Assembly: GCA_051530055.1 (NCBI GenBank)
Contig: CM121341.1
Location: forward strand, 9,424,001-9,488,000
Direction of reading: 5' to 3'
Origin: Neoechinorhynchus agilis
Lineage: Eukaryota > Acanthocephala
Length of the DNA stretch: 64,000 nucleotides
Position numbers and translations under genes: made by a program. Positions 1-10,389 of this stretch are shown here, piece by piece (the stretch's first letter is position 1; every line of letters starts with the position of its first letter). The notes under the pieces are model-generated. The model saw only the letters and a program-made list of their open reading frames with translations. It was not told the DNA's origin and ran no database searches.

Positions 1-27
1 TGTTTATTTTTTTCGAACAAGAATAAA

Positions 28-219
28 TTATCGATTTTCCTTAACATTGTTTTCAACAATATCTAATATGGGAGGTCTTTCAACAATATCCGTCCAGCAA
101 TTTGGCACATTCCGGATTTTGATTTTGAGTATGCATAAGCAAAGGAGGTATAGTAGAATTACGAGCAAAGAAAAAGCCAACAATGAGAGAACTATAATTA
201 AAGAAATCTTTAACATCAT
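28..219 (-). CDS. Possible small single-pass membrane peptide (63 aa)
   Basis: This open frame starts at an ATG pair (217-219 and 214-216) and runs to a stop at 28-30. About residues 5-31 form one long hydrophobic stretch rich in Leu and Ile, enough for a single membrane span. A polar tail of about 30 residues with Pro and acidic residues follows. I recognise no family. It could be a small membrane gene, a terminal exon of a gene running off the window, or chance in AT-rich DNA. No splice sites or neighbours help to decide. Confidence 0.25.
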   Translation of the reverse strand: MMLKISLIIVLSLLAFSLLVILLYLLCLCILKIKIRNVPNCWTDIVERPPILDIVENNVKENR

Positions 220-1225
220 TGAGAATTGACGTCTTCGTCTCTAGAAACTCCTTTTTTAGTAGCAAACGTTTGTCGTAAGTGACGGTGCCAAAGCAGTAGT
301 TTGTTGTGTGAATATTTAAAGTTTCAATTAAACTGATTCCAAGGTTACGACGATATCTACTTTTTTGTGTCTATCAAGATCTTGGTTGTTGATATGTTTG
401 CCGAATGGTACTTGGGGTACTTCAGAATTTCCTGATTTGGGAATTGAATGGATTATGGCGGGAAAATAAGTAGATTCAAGGTCGATATACGAACGATTTA
501 AGGGTCTAATGTCTAGAAAAGAGCGTGTGTTTTTAATATTTGCCCCACTTCGATTACATTAGTTCTCGTTTGGCGTAATCGAGCACGCGACAAAATCCGT
601 AGTTAGGTATCACTATTCTCCTAGCATCAACTAAGCATAATTTCGGTCTGACTTTTGAAAAACGACGGCGTTGGTAACATTATTATGATAGTGCTTGAAG
701 TGTTCTCATTGGATGACTCCAAAAAAACATCTAATTAGTCGTAAATTTCGGTGATTCGTCGACCTAAGTTTTGAGAATTACCTACTAGAAAGGTGTTTTA
801 TCAAGATTAATAACTAATTTCTTTTTTCAATACAATTCTAGTTTATGACGGTGAAAAATTGAAGGAATTTATTAAATCCGAACGCCGAACACAAAATCGA
901 TTTAGTTCAATCTTCAAATAAATAAAATCTTAGAACTATTTATTCCAAACAAAACTATTCGCTCCTATAAAAAATCGCTCGTTAATAAGAAAATTTGTAA
1001 CTTAAAATACGTCTACTAATGATCAGTGATTCGTTAAGTTTCATGCGCAACGACAAAACTAATCCATTAGTACAATTGGAAACAACATATTTTCGTAACT
1101 ATTTGTCGTGAAGTGAGTTGAAACTAACTGGAGTTACGTCAAATGTATAAACACTCAAAGCTTTTGAAAAAGTTTCTAGTCGTAGAAATGCGAATACTCG
1201 TAACTTATGTTTGTCAAGAGACACT
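220..1225. other. AT-rich noncoding stretch
   Basis: I see no gene, no recognisable transposon and no clear repeat here. It is the 5' flank of the selenocysteine tRNA. A TATAAA-like string lies near 1,146, about 80 nt upstream, farther than expected for a type 3 Pol III TATA box. Confidence 0.4.
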
Positions 1226-1312
1226 GCCGCTGTGTCCTCTGGTGGTCCAGGGTGCAGGCTTCAAACCTGTAACGGTTCATCGACCGTGTGGTTCAATTCC
1301 ACCTCGGCGGCG
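1226..1312 (+). tRNA. tRNA-Sec: Selenocysteine tRNA, anticodon TCA
   Basis: The sequence folds as the unusual eukaryotic tRNA-Sec. The extended acceptor stem pairs GCCGCTGTG with the 3' end, with one mismatch. The anticodon arm is CAGG-CTTCAAA-CCTG with anticodon TCA at 1,261-1,263. The long variable arm pairs ACGGT with ACCGT. The T arm is GTGG-TTCAATT-CCAC. The D-arm and anticodon region (GGTGCAGGCTTCAAACC) matches animal tRNA-Sec almost letter for letter. This tRNA is charged with Ser, converted to Sec, and decodes in-frame UGA at SECIS-bearing mRNAs. It implies that the organism keeps selenoprotein synthesis unless the locus is a relic; every stem is intact. A short T run downstream can end Pol III transcription. 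Confidence 0.93.
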
Positions 1313-1330
1313 GTTGATTTCCAGGGCACA

Positions 1331-1334
1331 TTTT
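1331..1334 (+). terminator. Candidate Pol III T-run terminator
   Basis: A TTTT run lies 18 nt after the discriminator base of tRNA-Sec and is the first such run downstream. Pol III normally stops at four or more T residues. Confidence 0.5.
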
Positions 1335-3747
1335 CATCGGTCACGACATTAAAATAGTACGTTAAGCAGAAATTCAACAAGTTTAGTCCATTATTTTTCC
1401 TATTTTGTCTGGTATTTCTTTTTATGATTTCAGAGCATCCTAGAGGAGTAATAGGAACTAATAAAACGTTCTCCATTTACGCAATTACTTCATATTCACC
1501 CATATCTCACAATTCAACTTTTGCTCTTTGAAATCATCATAGTTCGCGCCTCATCCTAAAAATTATTAAAAATTCTCACAAGATGATTCGTCCATACTCC
1601 GTAATTTTAGAGGATTGTAGCACTTGTTATTCGTTTATAAGAAATAAAATTCTTGGCAAACATATCAACTACCTTAGATCGGCTTTTTCGCTTTGTTTTC
1701 GTGTACCAACGAATCACTTGAAAAATGGTGTGCGTTTTTCGTTTGAGTAAGTTTATATTACCGATAAGATTCTTAGGAGAATTTGAGTGGATTATTCGGC
1801 AGCGAAACTAATGTAATATTGTAGAATTTCAATATTTATCTCCAATTTCAGTCAACACAATCTTTCATTTTTATGTCCATTGGCTCTTTAGTGCCAGTCT
1901 TGGAATTCGTTTAACCATTAGTTAACCGCTAAGCTGGAACAATCCCGTGAAATATTTTTTGTATTAGAAAATTCAATTTTGGTTTTCAATGCTTTTTGAA
2001 GTTGCCATTTTTTAGATCCGTTGTAAATGTTTTGATCAACGAATGTTGCCTTTAAATCAATTTATTGAATTAATGTTGAGGATATGAAGGGAAACCGATT
2101 CGCAGATCCTGGCACTAGTGATATTGACAAAAATGCAGGTACCAATTTAAATTTTTAAAGATTCTGAATTTATTTCTTATGAATTTCTAAAGTCGATTTG
2201 GGGAAGTGGTATCGATGAATTCGAGATTTACTGACAATGTTAAACACTATTTCGAGGGAATGAGACACCATTGGGGGGAATTCTAACTTACATTGCTACA
2301 GAAAAATCAGTAGTGCTGTTTTTAACAACTACAAACATTCACCTGATGCAAATAGTGTTTCTTCTATTTTTAGTCATTATTAAACAACTTCAACCTATAT
2401 AGTGAAAATGGCTATCAATTCTGCTCTAAGGTTTTTTGCTGACTACTACTTTTCTGCTTAATTTAAAGAATATGATCCAAGTTTCGAAATTTAATAAAAA
2501 TTAGTCACTTTGCACGTTCAGACGCCAACCTCCATTTGTTTGAATACATCTATGAGTGGAACGTGATGATTCAAGGTAGTCAAGCGAGCTTCCTTCCCAC
2601 CAATCTATACGTGGCAAACTTTACTTTGAGAAAAGATCCTTGTATAAAACTCGTTTCCTCTTTCTATCAAGCTTAGGTAAAGCGTTGTTGAACCTGTTAT
2701 TATCTTCAATCGCTCATTAAAAAATTAAATATTTCATGTAAAAAACTCACGAAAAATAGTTTTTAGAATTCACCAAATATTTACAATGCGAAAACGCCAC
2801 AAAAATAGAAGGTAATAATTATCCACATAGGGCTTTTATCAAATAATAAAAATTTGATTAAAAAATACGACAAAATAGACAATTTTTCCAGGAATATGAT
2901 TTTTGTTCATTTAGAATATGAAAATCCCTAGCCAGAATCGCGTTTATTCCTGTGGACAAGGGCGATTATAAAAAGAAACTTTGGAGTAATTCGGTTTAGT
3001 TAAGAAAGCGATAGACTAAAGGGTTCTTTGAATATTTTAGTGACAAGAAATGCTTAGATCATGTGATGGCTTACACTCCAAATTACTTTGGAATTCGCCG
3101 GTTTCTCTCTTAAATAACTAAGGAACTTAAACGCGGTACGTTTTATTAGTACCGAGTGAAGTTTTTACTCTCAAAATATCTGAAAAAGCACGCAACGAAA
3201 TTCGTTCAGCAACTTGAGTGATTGCGATTTACCCGTCATCTTTTAAGAAACAATTCATGAACTCCGTTCTCCGAAAAAATTCCAAGGGAACCGAACCTAC
3301 AAATGAAACTCCGCAACAGCCCATAAAAATTAATGTTGAAGATTTAACCAACAACAGAAGTTGCGGGAGATGTTCGCAAAGCGCTTAACTTCTAATGTTG
3401 AATACTTAGGCGTTTACAGCCAATATTTAAATGGTTAAAACAAAGGAGGAGAGACGCTAGTCGCTTAGCACAGTTCTTACTTTATGAGGACAACGTCTAT
3501 TCTTATACACTTTTACAAACCTTCAGGACCTTAAGCTTCTTATTTTATCTCATTGTTAAATTTCCAATGATGCTATTAACCAGATACACATACACGGCAG
3601 TAGGAAAGGCGATGGAGAACTTCATGAAAAATTTATGATGAATTACTGAATTAGAAAATAGCGATTTTTTAACTTGTGAGTGAAAATGCACTTGTAGGAA
3701 TAACAAAAAATTATAGCAGTTGATAAATTAATTTTTTACACAGGAAT
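1335..3747. other. Noncoding, nothing recognised
   Basis: About 2.4 kb of AT-rich sequence. Only very short frames occur and none resembles a known protein. I see no transposon similarity to the rest of the window and no strong inverted repeat. Confidence 0.4.
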
Positions 3748-5798
3748 ATTGTGCGAGAGTTCTGCATAGGAACGTTCTGAAGAGAATCCCAAGGGGCGCA
3801 CTCAGAGTTGTCGTGGATGCGTCTCTTTGCGGAATAGCGTTTTCCGCGGGTGATGTTTTTGAGAAATCTCTGACCACAAAAATAAAAGAGCGAATAAGTT
3901 CTGTTGACGAAAATTTTACTCAATGCCTTTCAGCAGCATGGAGCTACGTAAGGAGCGTGCCCAGAAAGTTAACCCCCACCGAAACTCAAATCGGTCGCTT
4001 GCTGGAAGCGTTTCTTCGAAGCTCGGAGACAGAGATGTCAGAGGAGCAGTTCGTTTTTATCATCAATGGACAGTCTCCCCAAAGATAACGAAGAAACTTT
4101 ACGAACTCTTCATTCCAAACATCCGAGTGACGGCGGTCGGCAGTTTTCGTGGAATCCTCCTTATCATCGAAATCAGAAGTGAAGATGGCAATAGGAATCG
4201 CTGCCCAGGTCCCTCGAAGATGCATTGGCACGTCGACCAATTTGCATGGTGAGACTTGATTCCGAAAGCAATGGAGCTACTTTTCGGCGCATCTTTGTGT
4301 GCCCTCGCGAAAAAGTAAAGTGGAATTCGTCCCATTGCACTTGGAACAACTCTGCGACGCTTAACGGCAAAAATTTTAAATGAATCACGGAAAAAGTGGC
4401 GATGCTGCTTCATCCTACCCAGTTAGGCTGCCGTACTCCTTGTGGCGCAGAGGTGATTGTTCATTCACTCCGCACTTTCATCACCGGAAACTCAAAGCCG
4501 TGCGTGATCTTGAAATGTGATTTCAAAATGAGATCACGCACGAGAAGCATTTTGCTATTTCGTTAATGCCTAATGGGATTTCAACTCCTTTGTTGTTCAA
4601 TAACCACATTTTGTGGTATGAAAGCTAAGTTCAACAAGGGGATCCTTTGGGCCTTCTCACTCGCAGTCAATCCCGCCGTGCACTCTCTATAGTCGAGCTT
4701 TAAAGACTGAAATTCTGATGATGCCACGCTGGGAGGAAACCCCCTGTTGTAAACTCGTGAAGGAGACGGCGAAAATGGCATTGAATTGAATGCTGAAAAA
4801 TGCGAGATTTTAATGATGAACGTGGATTCAGAACGTGGCCCCGGGATAGAATTGATCACTTTAGACCGGTTCAATCTTCTAAAAAGCTGCATTTTTGGTT
4901 CTAATGTTAAACCAGAGATTGCCAATCTTCAACCGTAACTTTGGGTACTGTGTGAACGAGTTGATGAATTATCTTCACATGAGGATCTGTTCCTGATCAA
5001 GAACACCCTCTTCATTCCAAAACTGATGTATAAACTCCGCACAGCACCTATTTTATACATAAGGATAAGCTGGCAAAATTAGACGAGAAGGTGAAAGACT
5101 CTCTCGGGGAATTTTAAATACTCAGCTGTCGGACGAAGCTTGGCGTCAAGCGTCCTTGCCTGTGTCGTCCGGCGGTTATGGTATCCGAAAAGCAGCCGAT
5201 ATTTCTCAGCTTATTTGGGATCGTTTGAAGCAATCCGCAAAATAATTAAATCCGTTCTCGGCGAGAATTACACTTTGGATGAAGATTTCGTTGAGGCGCT
5301 TAATTTTTGGTGTTGATATTCAGACAGCGAGCGGGTAAACCCGTCAATGGTTGCAAACAATCAGTTTAACACTCGCGGCTGGTAGCGAGAATTCATAACT
5401 CTTTAATTTCAGATTCTCGTGACCTAGTGAACCGAACTCGATTGGCGGCAGTCTCAACAAGAGAATCGGGTGCTTGGCTCAATGCTATCCGAATCGGTTG
5501 TTTTCTGGCGTCGAAATTAAAATTATTTTGATTACTACGCCAGAAAACAACTTATATGAACAATTCAATTTTCAAGCTATCCCAATCGCTTTTTGTCGGT
5601 GCGGCGCAGGACCTGGTCAAGCAATTGTCCAAGAGATTGAGACGAATCACTGGCGATCTTAGATCAGGAGCATTCCTCCTACAAAACATAAGTCCAACTC
5701 TGCAACGAGGGAACGCTACATCCGTCCTCTCGACCGTTACACCGGGACGGCAGCTGAGTGATCCAGAAAGGCGGTGGTGTGATACATTTCATGCCTGA
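3748..5798 (+). mobile_element. Decayed LINE with restriction-like endonuclease (REL-LINE), copy 1
   Basis: This belongs to the most abundant element of the window, called REL-LINE here. Its reverse transcriptase has the signatures GVQQGDPLGP and WYSDDATLGG. The C-terminal part has a C-x-C...H...C knuckle and an RPD...W...WDAT block like a PD-(D/E)XK endonuclease, then VPFGVET and QRGNAAS. This copy starts at DNA similar to the N-terminal part of the 29.1-kb copy (ATCCCAA/GGGGCGC region). It runs through heavily mutated RT to the QRGNAAS end. It is broken by many stops and shifts, has an internal deletion near 5,595, and carries a MITE. REL-bearing LINEs include the R2, R4 and NeSL groups; the exact clade is uncertain. 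Confidence 0.7.
5497..5575. mobile_element. Foldback MITE, short copy inside REL-LINE
   Basis: A 79-bp foldback. GTTGTTTTCTGGCGT reads out again as its complement about 50 nt later, followed by the family end ATGAACAATTCAATTTTCAA. It is flanked by 13-bp direct repeats, GCTATCCGAATCG at 5,484-5,496 and GCTATCCCAATCG at 5,576-5,588, with one mismatch. These look like a target-site duplication within the LINE. Longer relatives lie at 14,366, 32,990, 48,199 and 58,319. Confidence 0.7.
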
Positions 5799-6365
5799 AA
5801 AAAATATAAAAATATGATGTCAAACCGAAGATTAATTGGCCACGGCAAAAAGAGTATTAGATTTAATATTAAACGTTTGAGATTTTTAAAAGGATAACAG
5901 AAACATTAGAATTTACTAATCATCGAGAGATAAGATGTGGTTATCGTGATAAATTGCTAAAAAATATGATTATAAATTAGAAGTGTGGACTTTTTATAAA
6001 ACCGGGTTTTCAGTACTTTTAAATGCAAATTTAATAATTTAGTCATCATTAATTTAAGAAACGAATAGCGAAAAATTAAGGTTAAAAGTAAATTAAATTT
6101 CATAAATTGATTTCTTTGAATAATGACTGAAGAGACGAGGTTACGTCTTTCGAATTATTTCAAATAAATCAAATATGCCATGCTTTGGAGCATGTTCACC
6201 AAAATTATAGCATGGTTATCCCAAATGATTATCTATCGTTGATTAAATTTTATATTCACGTTAAAATCCGAGAAAATGATTTCGGATAAAAATAACAATA
6301 TTTGTCATCAACTATAATAAAGCGTGGCGTTCAATAACCGAGCGTAAAATGTGATCGTGGCAAAG
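5799..6365. other. AT-rich intergenic DNA upstream of the rhodanese gene
   Basis: No gene or repeat recognised. It must include the promoter and 5' UTR of the downstream gene, but no clear TATA or other element can be assigned. Confidence 0.35.
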
Positions 6366-7568
6366 ATGTACGAGAAAAACAACATATCTTTCAATCGAAA
6401 CGAAATGAAGCTCGTTTCAATCTTTATTGTGCTTTCAGCAGTGGAATCATCGAAAGCCGGACTAAAAAGAGGTATAATTGAAGCCGAAGAATTGCTGGTT
6501 GCAATGGTGGACACCAACATTTCATTCCGTTTTTTGGAATGCGGAATTAGCCCATACGACCGCTTTGAGTTTGAAAAGTAAGGATTAATTTAAAGTGTTC
6601 TGTTTCTTAAAAAGCCAAATATTTAGGGAACATATCCCAGGAGCCTTGTACTTCGATGCTCTTAGATGTATTGGATTGCAAGAGTTTTCTTCACTTGTTC
6701 CGGGTAATGTGACCCGGGAGTGTTTTCAAAGCTATGCCACTGGTGTTCTTGAACTCTCCAAAAATGATAATATAGTCCTCTATGATTGTTTTAGCCGTGC
6801 CCCTGGAATCGTAGCCAGTAGAGTTTGGTGGCTATTTAGAGTTTTCGGACAACATAATGTGAGCGTTCTTAATGGAGGCTTGGAGTCTTGGAACAGGCTG
6901 GGAATCACGAAAACGGAAGCTGGACGTGGATTCGATAGCTGCGTGTTCAGAGGACGAACATTCGGTGATCAACTGCGAATAAGTCGAGAACCTTCGTTCG
7001 AAGGAATCATAGCAACACTTGATTCTGGATTGTTTAAAACGTTTGATCAAGTTTTTGACAATATACGAACTAAGGAGTTCCAGTTAATAGATTCCCGCTC
7101 GAGTGAGGAGTTCTATGGTATTTCCGGTCCTCGCATTCCCGGTAAGCGTATTGCGAAAGAGATATTGACCATTCTTAAATTAAAGGAGGAAAAGTCGGCC
7201 ACGTTCCAGCGGCTGTAAATCTTCCCTTCACAAGACTTATTGATTACGATCAAATGAAGTTTCTGGGCAAACGGGAAATCGAGAAAGGTCTGTTCATTTC
7301 TAAAGCATATTTTGAGCGTTTGTGTTGAAAGTTCTTAGAGAATTCAAAGTAGCAATTTCGCATCCTTCGATTGCGATGTGTAATATGGGTCTTACGGCCT
7401 CGATTGTCCCGATTACTCTCTTTGAGTTCGGAAATAGTAATGTCTCCATTTATTGCGTAAGAAATCAGGGAAGGTACTTTCTTTAGAACTAAACGGCTTA
7501 CAATTTAGGGTTCGTGGAAAGACTGGACCTCTCGTGTTAGCGATGATTACATTAGTACCCATTATTGA
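6366..7568 (+). CDS. Two-domain rhodanese: thiosulfate / 3-mercaptopyruvate sulfurtransferase
   Basis: Five exons can be read: 6,366-6,577, 6,627-7,141, 7,186-7,287, 7,350-7,456 and 7,509-7,568. They are joined by GT-AG introns of 49, 44, 62 and 52 nt that keep phase throughout and give 331 residues, close to the usual 290-320. Domain 1 shows EHIPGALYFD, VVYD-like NIVLYDCF, SRVWWLFRVFG and VLNGG.ESW. Domain 2 shows QLIDSRSSEEF, GHVPAAVNLPF, the active-site loop CNMGLTA, and finally GSWKDW. The enzyme moves sulfane sulfur to cyanide or thiols in cytosol or mitochondria. The loop Cys is kept, but CNMGLTA differs from CRKGVT (TST) and CGSGVTA (MST), so donor preference is open. The start could also be Met at 6,405, which would make the N-terminus signal-peptide-like. 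It looks intact. Confidence 0.85.
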
Positions 7569-7809
7569 GTATTTCTTATCACACAAAAATAAATCAGGCT
7601 AATAATTTTCGATTTATAACACAAAAAAATGTTCATTTGAAACAATGATGCAATGTGAATTTTTCGGCGAATCGTTTACAGATTACTCGCATTTTTTGGA
7701 AACGGAGACTCACTTCAAATAGTTGAGGAAGCTTAGCATGCTATCACAAATCATTAGACGGATTACGATTCTAAGCAACGCTGATTTAATGGTAAACCTA
7801 ATTAAAATT

Positions 7810-9317
7810 TTAATCGCTATCGATCACCTTTTTTCTCTGTCCTCCAACTTTTTCAACATTTACTTTTTTCATAAATATCGTTTTGAGTTCGTCTAAATTA
7901 TCCATCGTGAACCACATGAGAAAAATAGCGTCCGCGAGCCGAAAAATCTGGCTGAAAGGAATAAAAGGTAAGGTCCAAATAATAGAACGTCTCAATTTTC
8001 CAACAAGTTGTGGCCTATATAAATTTATCCATTGAAAGAACCCGTCTACATGTCTTTGGGTCTTTATTTCCTTACAGTAACTGTTGCTTTTTTTGTACTT
8101 CATCAATGTCTCACTCGCGAATCCCAGCACCCAAATCGAATATAAAATGCAGATGAACAGTAAAGGCATTGGCGTCGATTGAGCATCAATCATCACCATC
8201 GGCATAATTTCCAGAATTATTGGCCACAGAAGCTGTTCAACGATCATCAATAGTCCAAAGTTGTGTGATTTGAGGGCAAAATCAATAGCAAGAAAAGATT
8301 CAAAGAATACGCTGTTCAAAGCTGCGATGAGGTTTGAGGTCCCGATGCTCAGAATCCATAGGTCAATAAGATTGAACAAAACATCGGATGTAGAAAGTGC
8401 TCGGTAAATTGTAGCGATAGCCATGAACGTCCGAAGAGAACTTGAGATATGAAAATGGAGAACGTGATCGTAGTCGATATGTTTATCCTTATTCCGTTCT
8501 TTACCTTTTAGTGGACTTTTTGGAATGCCGAAAAGGAGACGTTGAAAAAAACTCGTCTTGATGTTTTTTGGAGGTGGACATTGGTTTGGAAAAATTGAAA
8601 AGCGAACGGCGCAGAAGGTTACAGTGATGATCTGTGGATAACAAAAAAAGAATAAAGGCCGTATTTCACTTAAAAAGGAACACATAATTTTCTCAATTAA
8701 AATTTGGTTGTTATAGGTGAAATTTATTCGTTGAGCGATAATTCTTAAAAATTCAGGCAATCGTAACGGTTAAATGATTCGAAAATGAACACAGAAATAC
8801 AAGAAAGCAAAAACTTAAAACTAAAAAAGCGAGTTATTATTAAAAACTTAATTCCAATTTTTGCGCTTAGACTAAAAACACTAATGAAATTGCTTGTACG
8901 GAGGTTGATTTATCACAATCAGGATTGCAATCGACAGATCATCAACTTTAAAAGCATGGGAGTCATTAATGCGCAAATGAATGGAAAGTGGGCTATGGTC
9001 GGAAACTTGTTCACTACAAAGCACAAGGGCAGATCGATCGCTAAGCCAATCCAAAAACATCGATTAGAATTGACTCGTCCACTCACGATCGCACCGCGAT
9101 GGTCAGGATAGCTTATAACCGAAGCTGGTACATACCAATGAATGCCGATTTTGATACATATCCATGTAAATGAGCAAAGTGCACAGCCGAATAAGTGAGC
9201 CGATTGTAAGCGTTGGAGTTTTTGAATTTCAAGGATTAGTACAGCAATCAGAAATGCGTAAGATAAGAACGTTACGACAATTTTCTTTGTCAGCCTGGAA
9301 TCAGTGTGTGTCTTCAT
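7810..9317 (-). CDS. Unrecognised multi-pass membrane protein, at least two exons
   Basis: Two long minus-strand frames lie in tandem. The upstream one (9,317 to about 8,919) has hydrophobic segments such as VVTFLSYAFLIAVLIL and FGCALCSFTWICIKIGI. The downstream one (about 8,640 to 7,810) has four or five more, for example LFNLIDLWILSIGTSNLIAA and MPLLFICILYSIWVLGF. A strong splice acceptor (T-rich run then CCACAG near 8,637) precedes IITVTFCAV, so the part before it is probably intron. A further open frame at 9,411-9,318 starts MDVSDLNIKFLWTLPW and ends in an (AC)n run, where it is out of phase with the next frame by one dinucleotide. Together this suggests a 6-7TM protein of about 420-450 residues. 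I do not recognise the family; a chemoreceptor is possible but unproven. Confidence 0.5.
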
Positions 9318-9754
9318 CAACAATGTCGCATTTAAAACCTAAGTGTTTTAAAAGGTTTGGTTGCCATGGTAACGTCCACAAAAACTTTATATTCAAGTCT
9401 GAAACGTCCATGTTGTCATCCGGAAGCTCTTCAAAATAGCCATTTTGTATCGATTAGATAATTAATTAAATTATTTTAATAAGACTGGGGAGCGTATACC
9501 CTTCTGACGATCAATAATTTATTTTCTTTAATTAAAATTTTCCAAAAGGGACAAATAGATATCTCAGAAGAATATAGTTCATTCTTTTCGTTCACAAATT
9601 GCTCCTTTTCGTCCAATTCTGCAACTGTCGTAATGATTGTTCGGCAGCTTCCTTGATGGCCGCGTTGGATCACCGTCTTATTCTAAACGCAAAACTCACC
9701 GTTAATATTCCAGCCCATGATTGATCAAGTTTTGGGCCTTTAAAAAATGAACAC

Positions 9755-10312
9755 TTGGAAGAGGGCTGTTGTAATGATAAAAAGAAAAATCTTTTTTCTC
9801 TCTATACGGCGAGTTTTTGTTCTCCTCGAGGTTTATTTACATACAAATTTTCGAGACCTCAATCTCCTTATCAAGCATCAAAAATCACATGTAGAAGGAA
9901 CGTTCATTTGAACCCTCGAAGCGGGACCATCAATTTCCAAGGTTGCGCTTCACCCTTTGCGCTACTGTTCCACGGAGGTTATTTATCGGAAGGACAAGAG
10001 CGAAGTTGCTCTTATTGCCTTCCATTGTCCTCTCCGCGTTGATGAGAAGGGCCATGACTTTTTCAGTGAGTTGGACTCCACTCTATACCAGGCTTGTGGA
10101 ATAACGAGGTGGTAATCGACGCTCCGTTTCGTTGTAATATGACGTCCAAGAAGCTGATCCACCCATTTTTGTCTTCTGGGGGTGATTGTCCACTTTATCG
10201 ACGGGTTTATCGCGTTCAGCTGTTCCTCCAGAGCGTCGATTACCACATCGTTTTTCCACAAGCCTGGTATAGAGTGGGGTCCAACTCACTGGAAAAGTCA
10301 TGGCCCCAGCAG
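9755..10312 (-). mobile_element. Penelope-like element debris with a foldback end
   Basis: Minus-strand frames resemble the 42.8-44.9-kb Penelope element. LNAINPSIKWTITPRR matches its LNGINPLIKWSITPKD, and the LFHGG...CSYCLPLS stretch overlaps DNA like its GIY-YIG region. The segment at about 10,049-10,124 is repeated inverted at about 10,232-10,310 (GTGGAATAACGAGGTGG against its complement). The fragment therefore ends in a hairpin of two ~75-bp arms around ~105 bp of RT sequence. Heavily degraded. Confidence 0.6.
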
Positions 10313-10389
10313 ATATAAGGTTAACGCTGCCTGCAATGTATTCTGGAGAGCGCTGGAAATAGGGAGCAACAAATTCGAATGAATTAGAC

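Noticed and set aside
9476-9673. 65-codon minus-strand frame near the membrane gene
   Set aside because: No recognisable domain and no link to the neighbouring exons.
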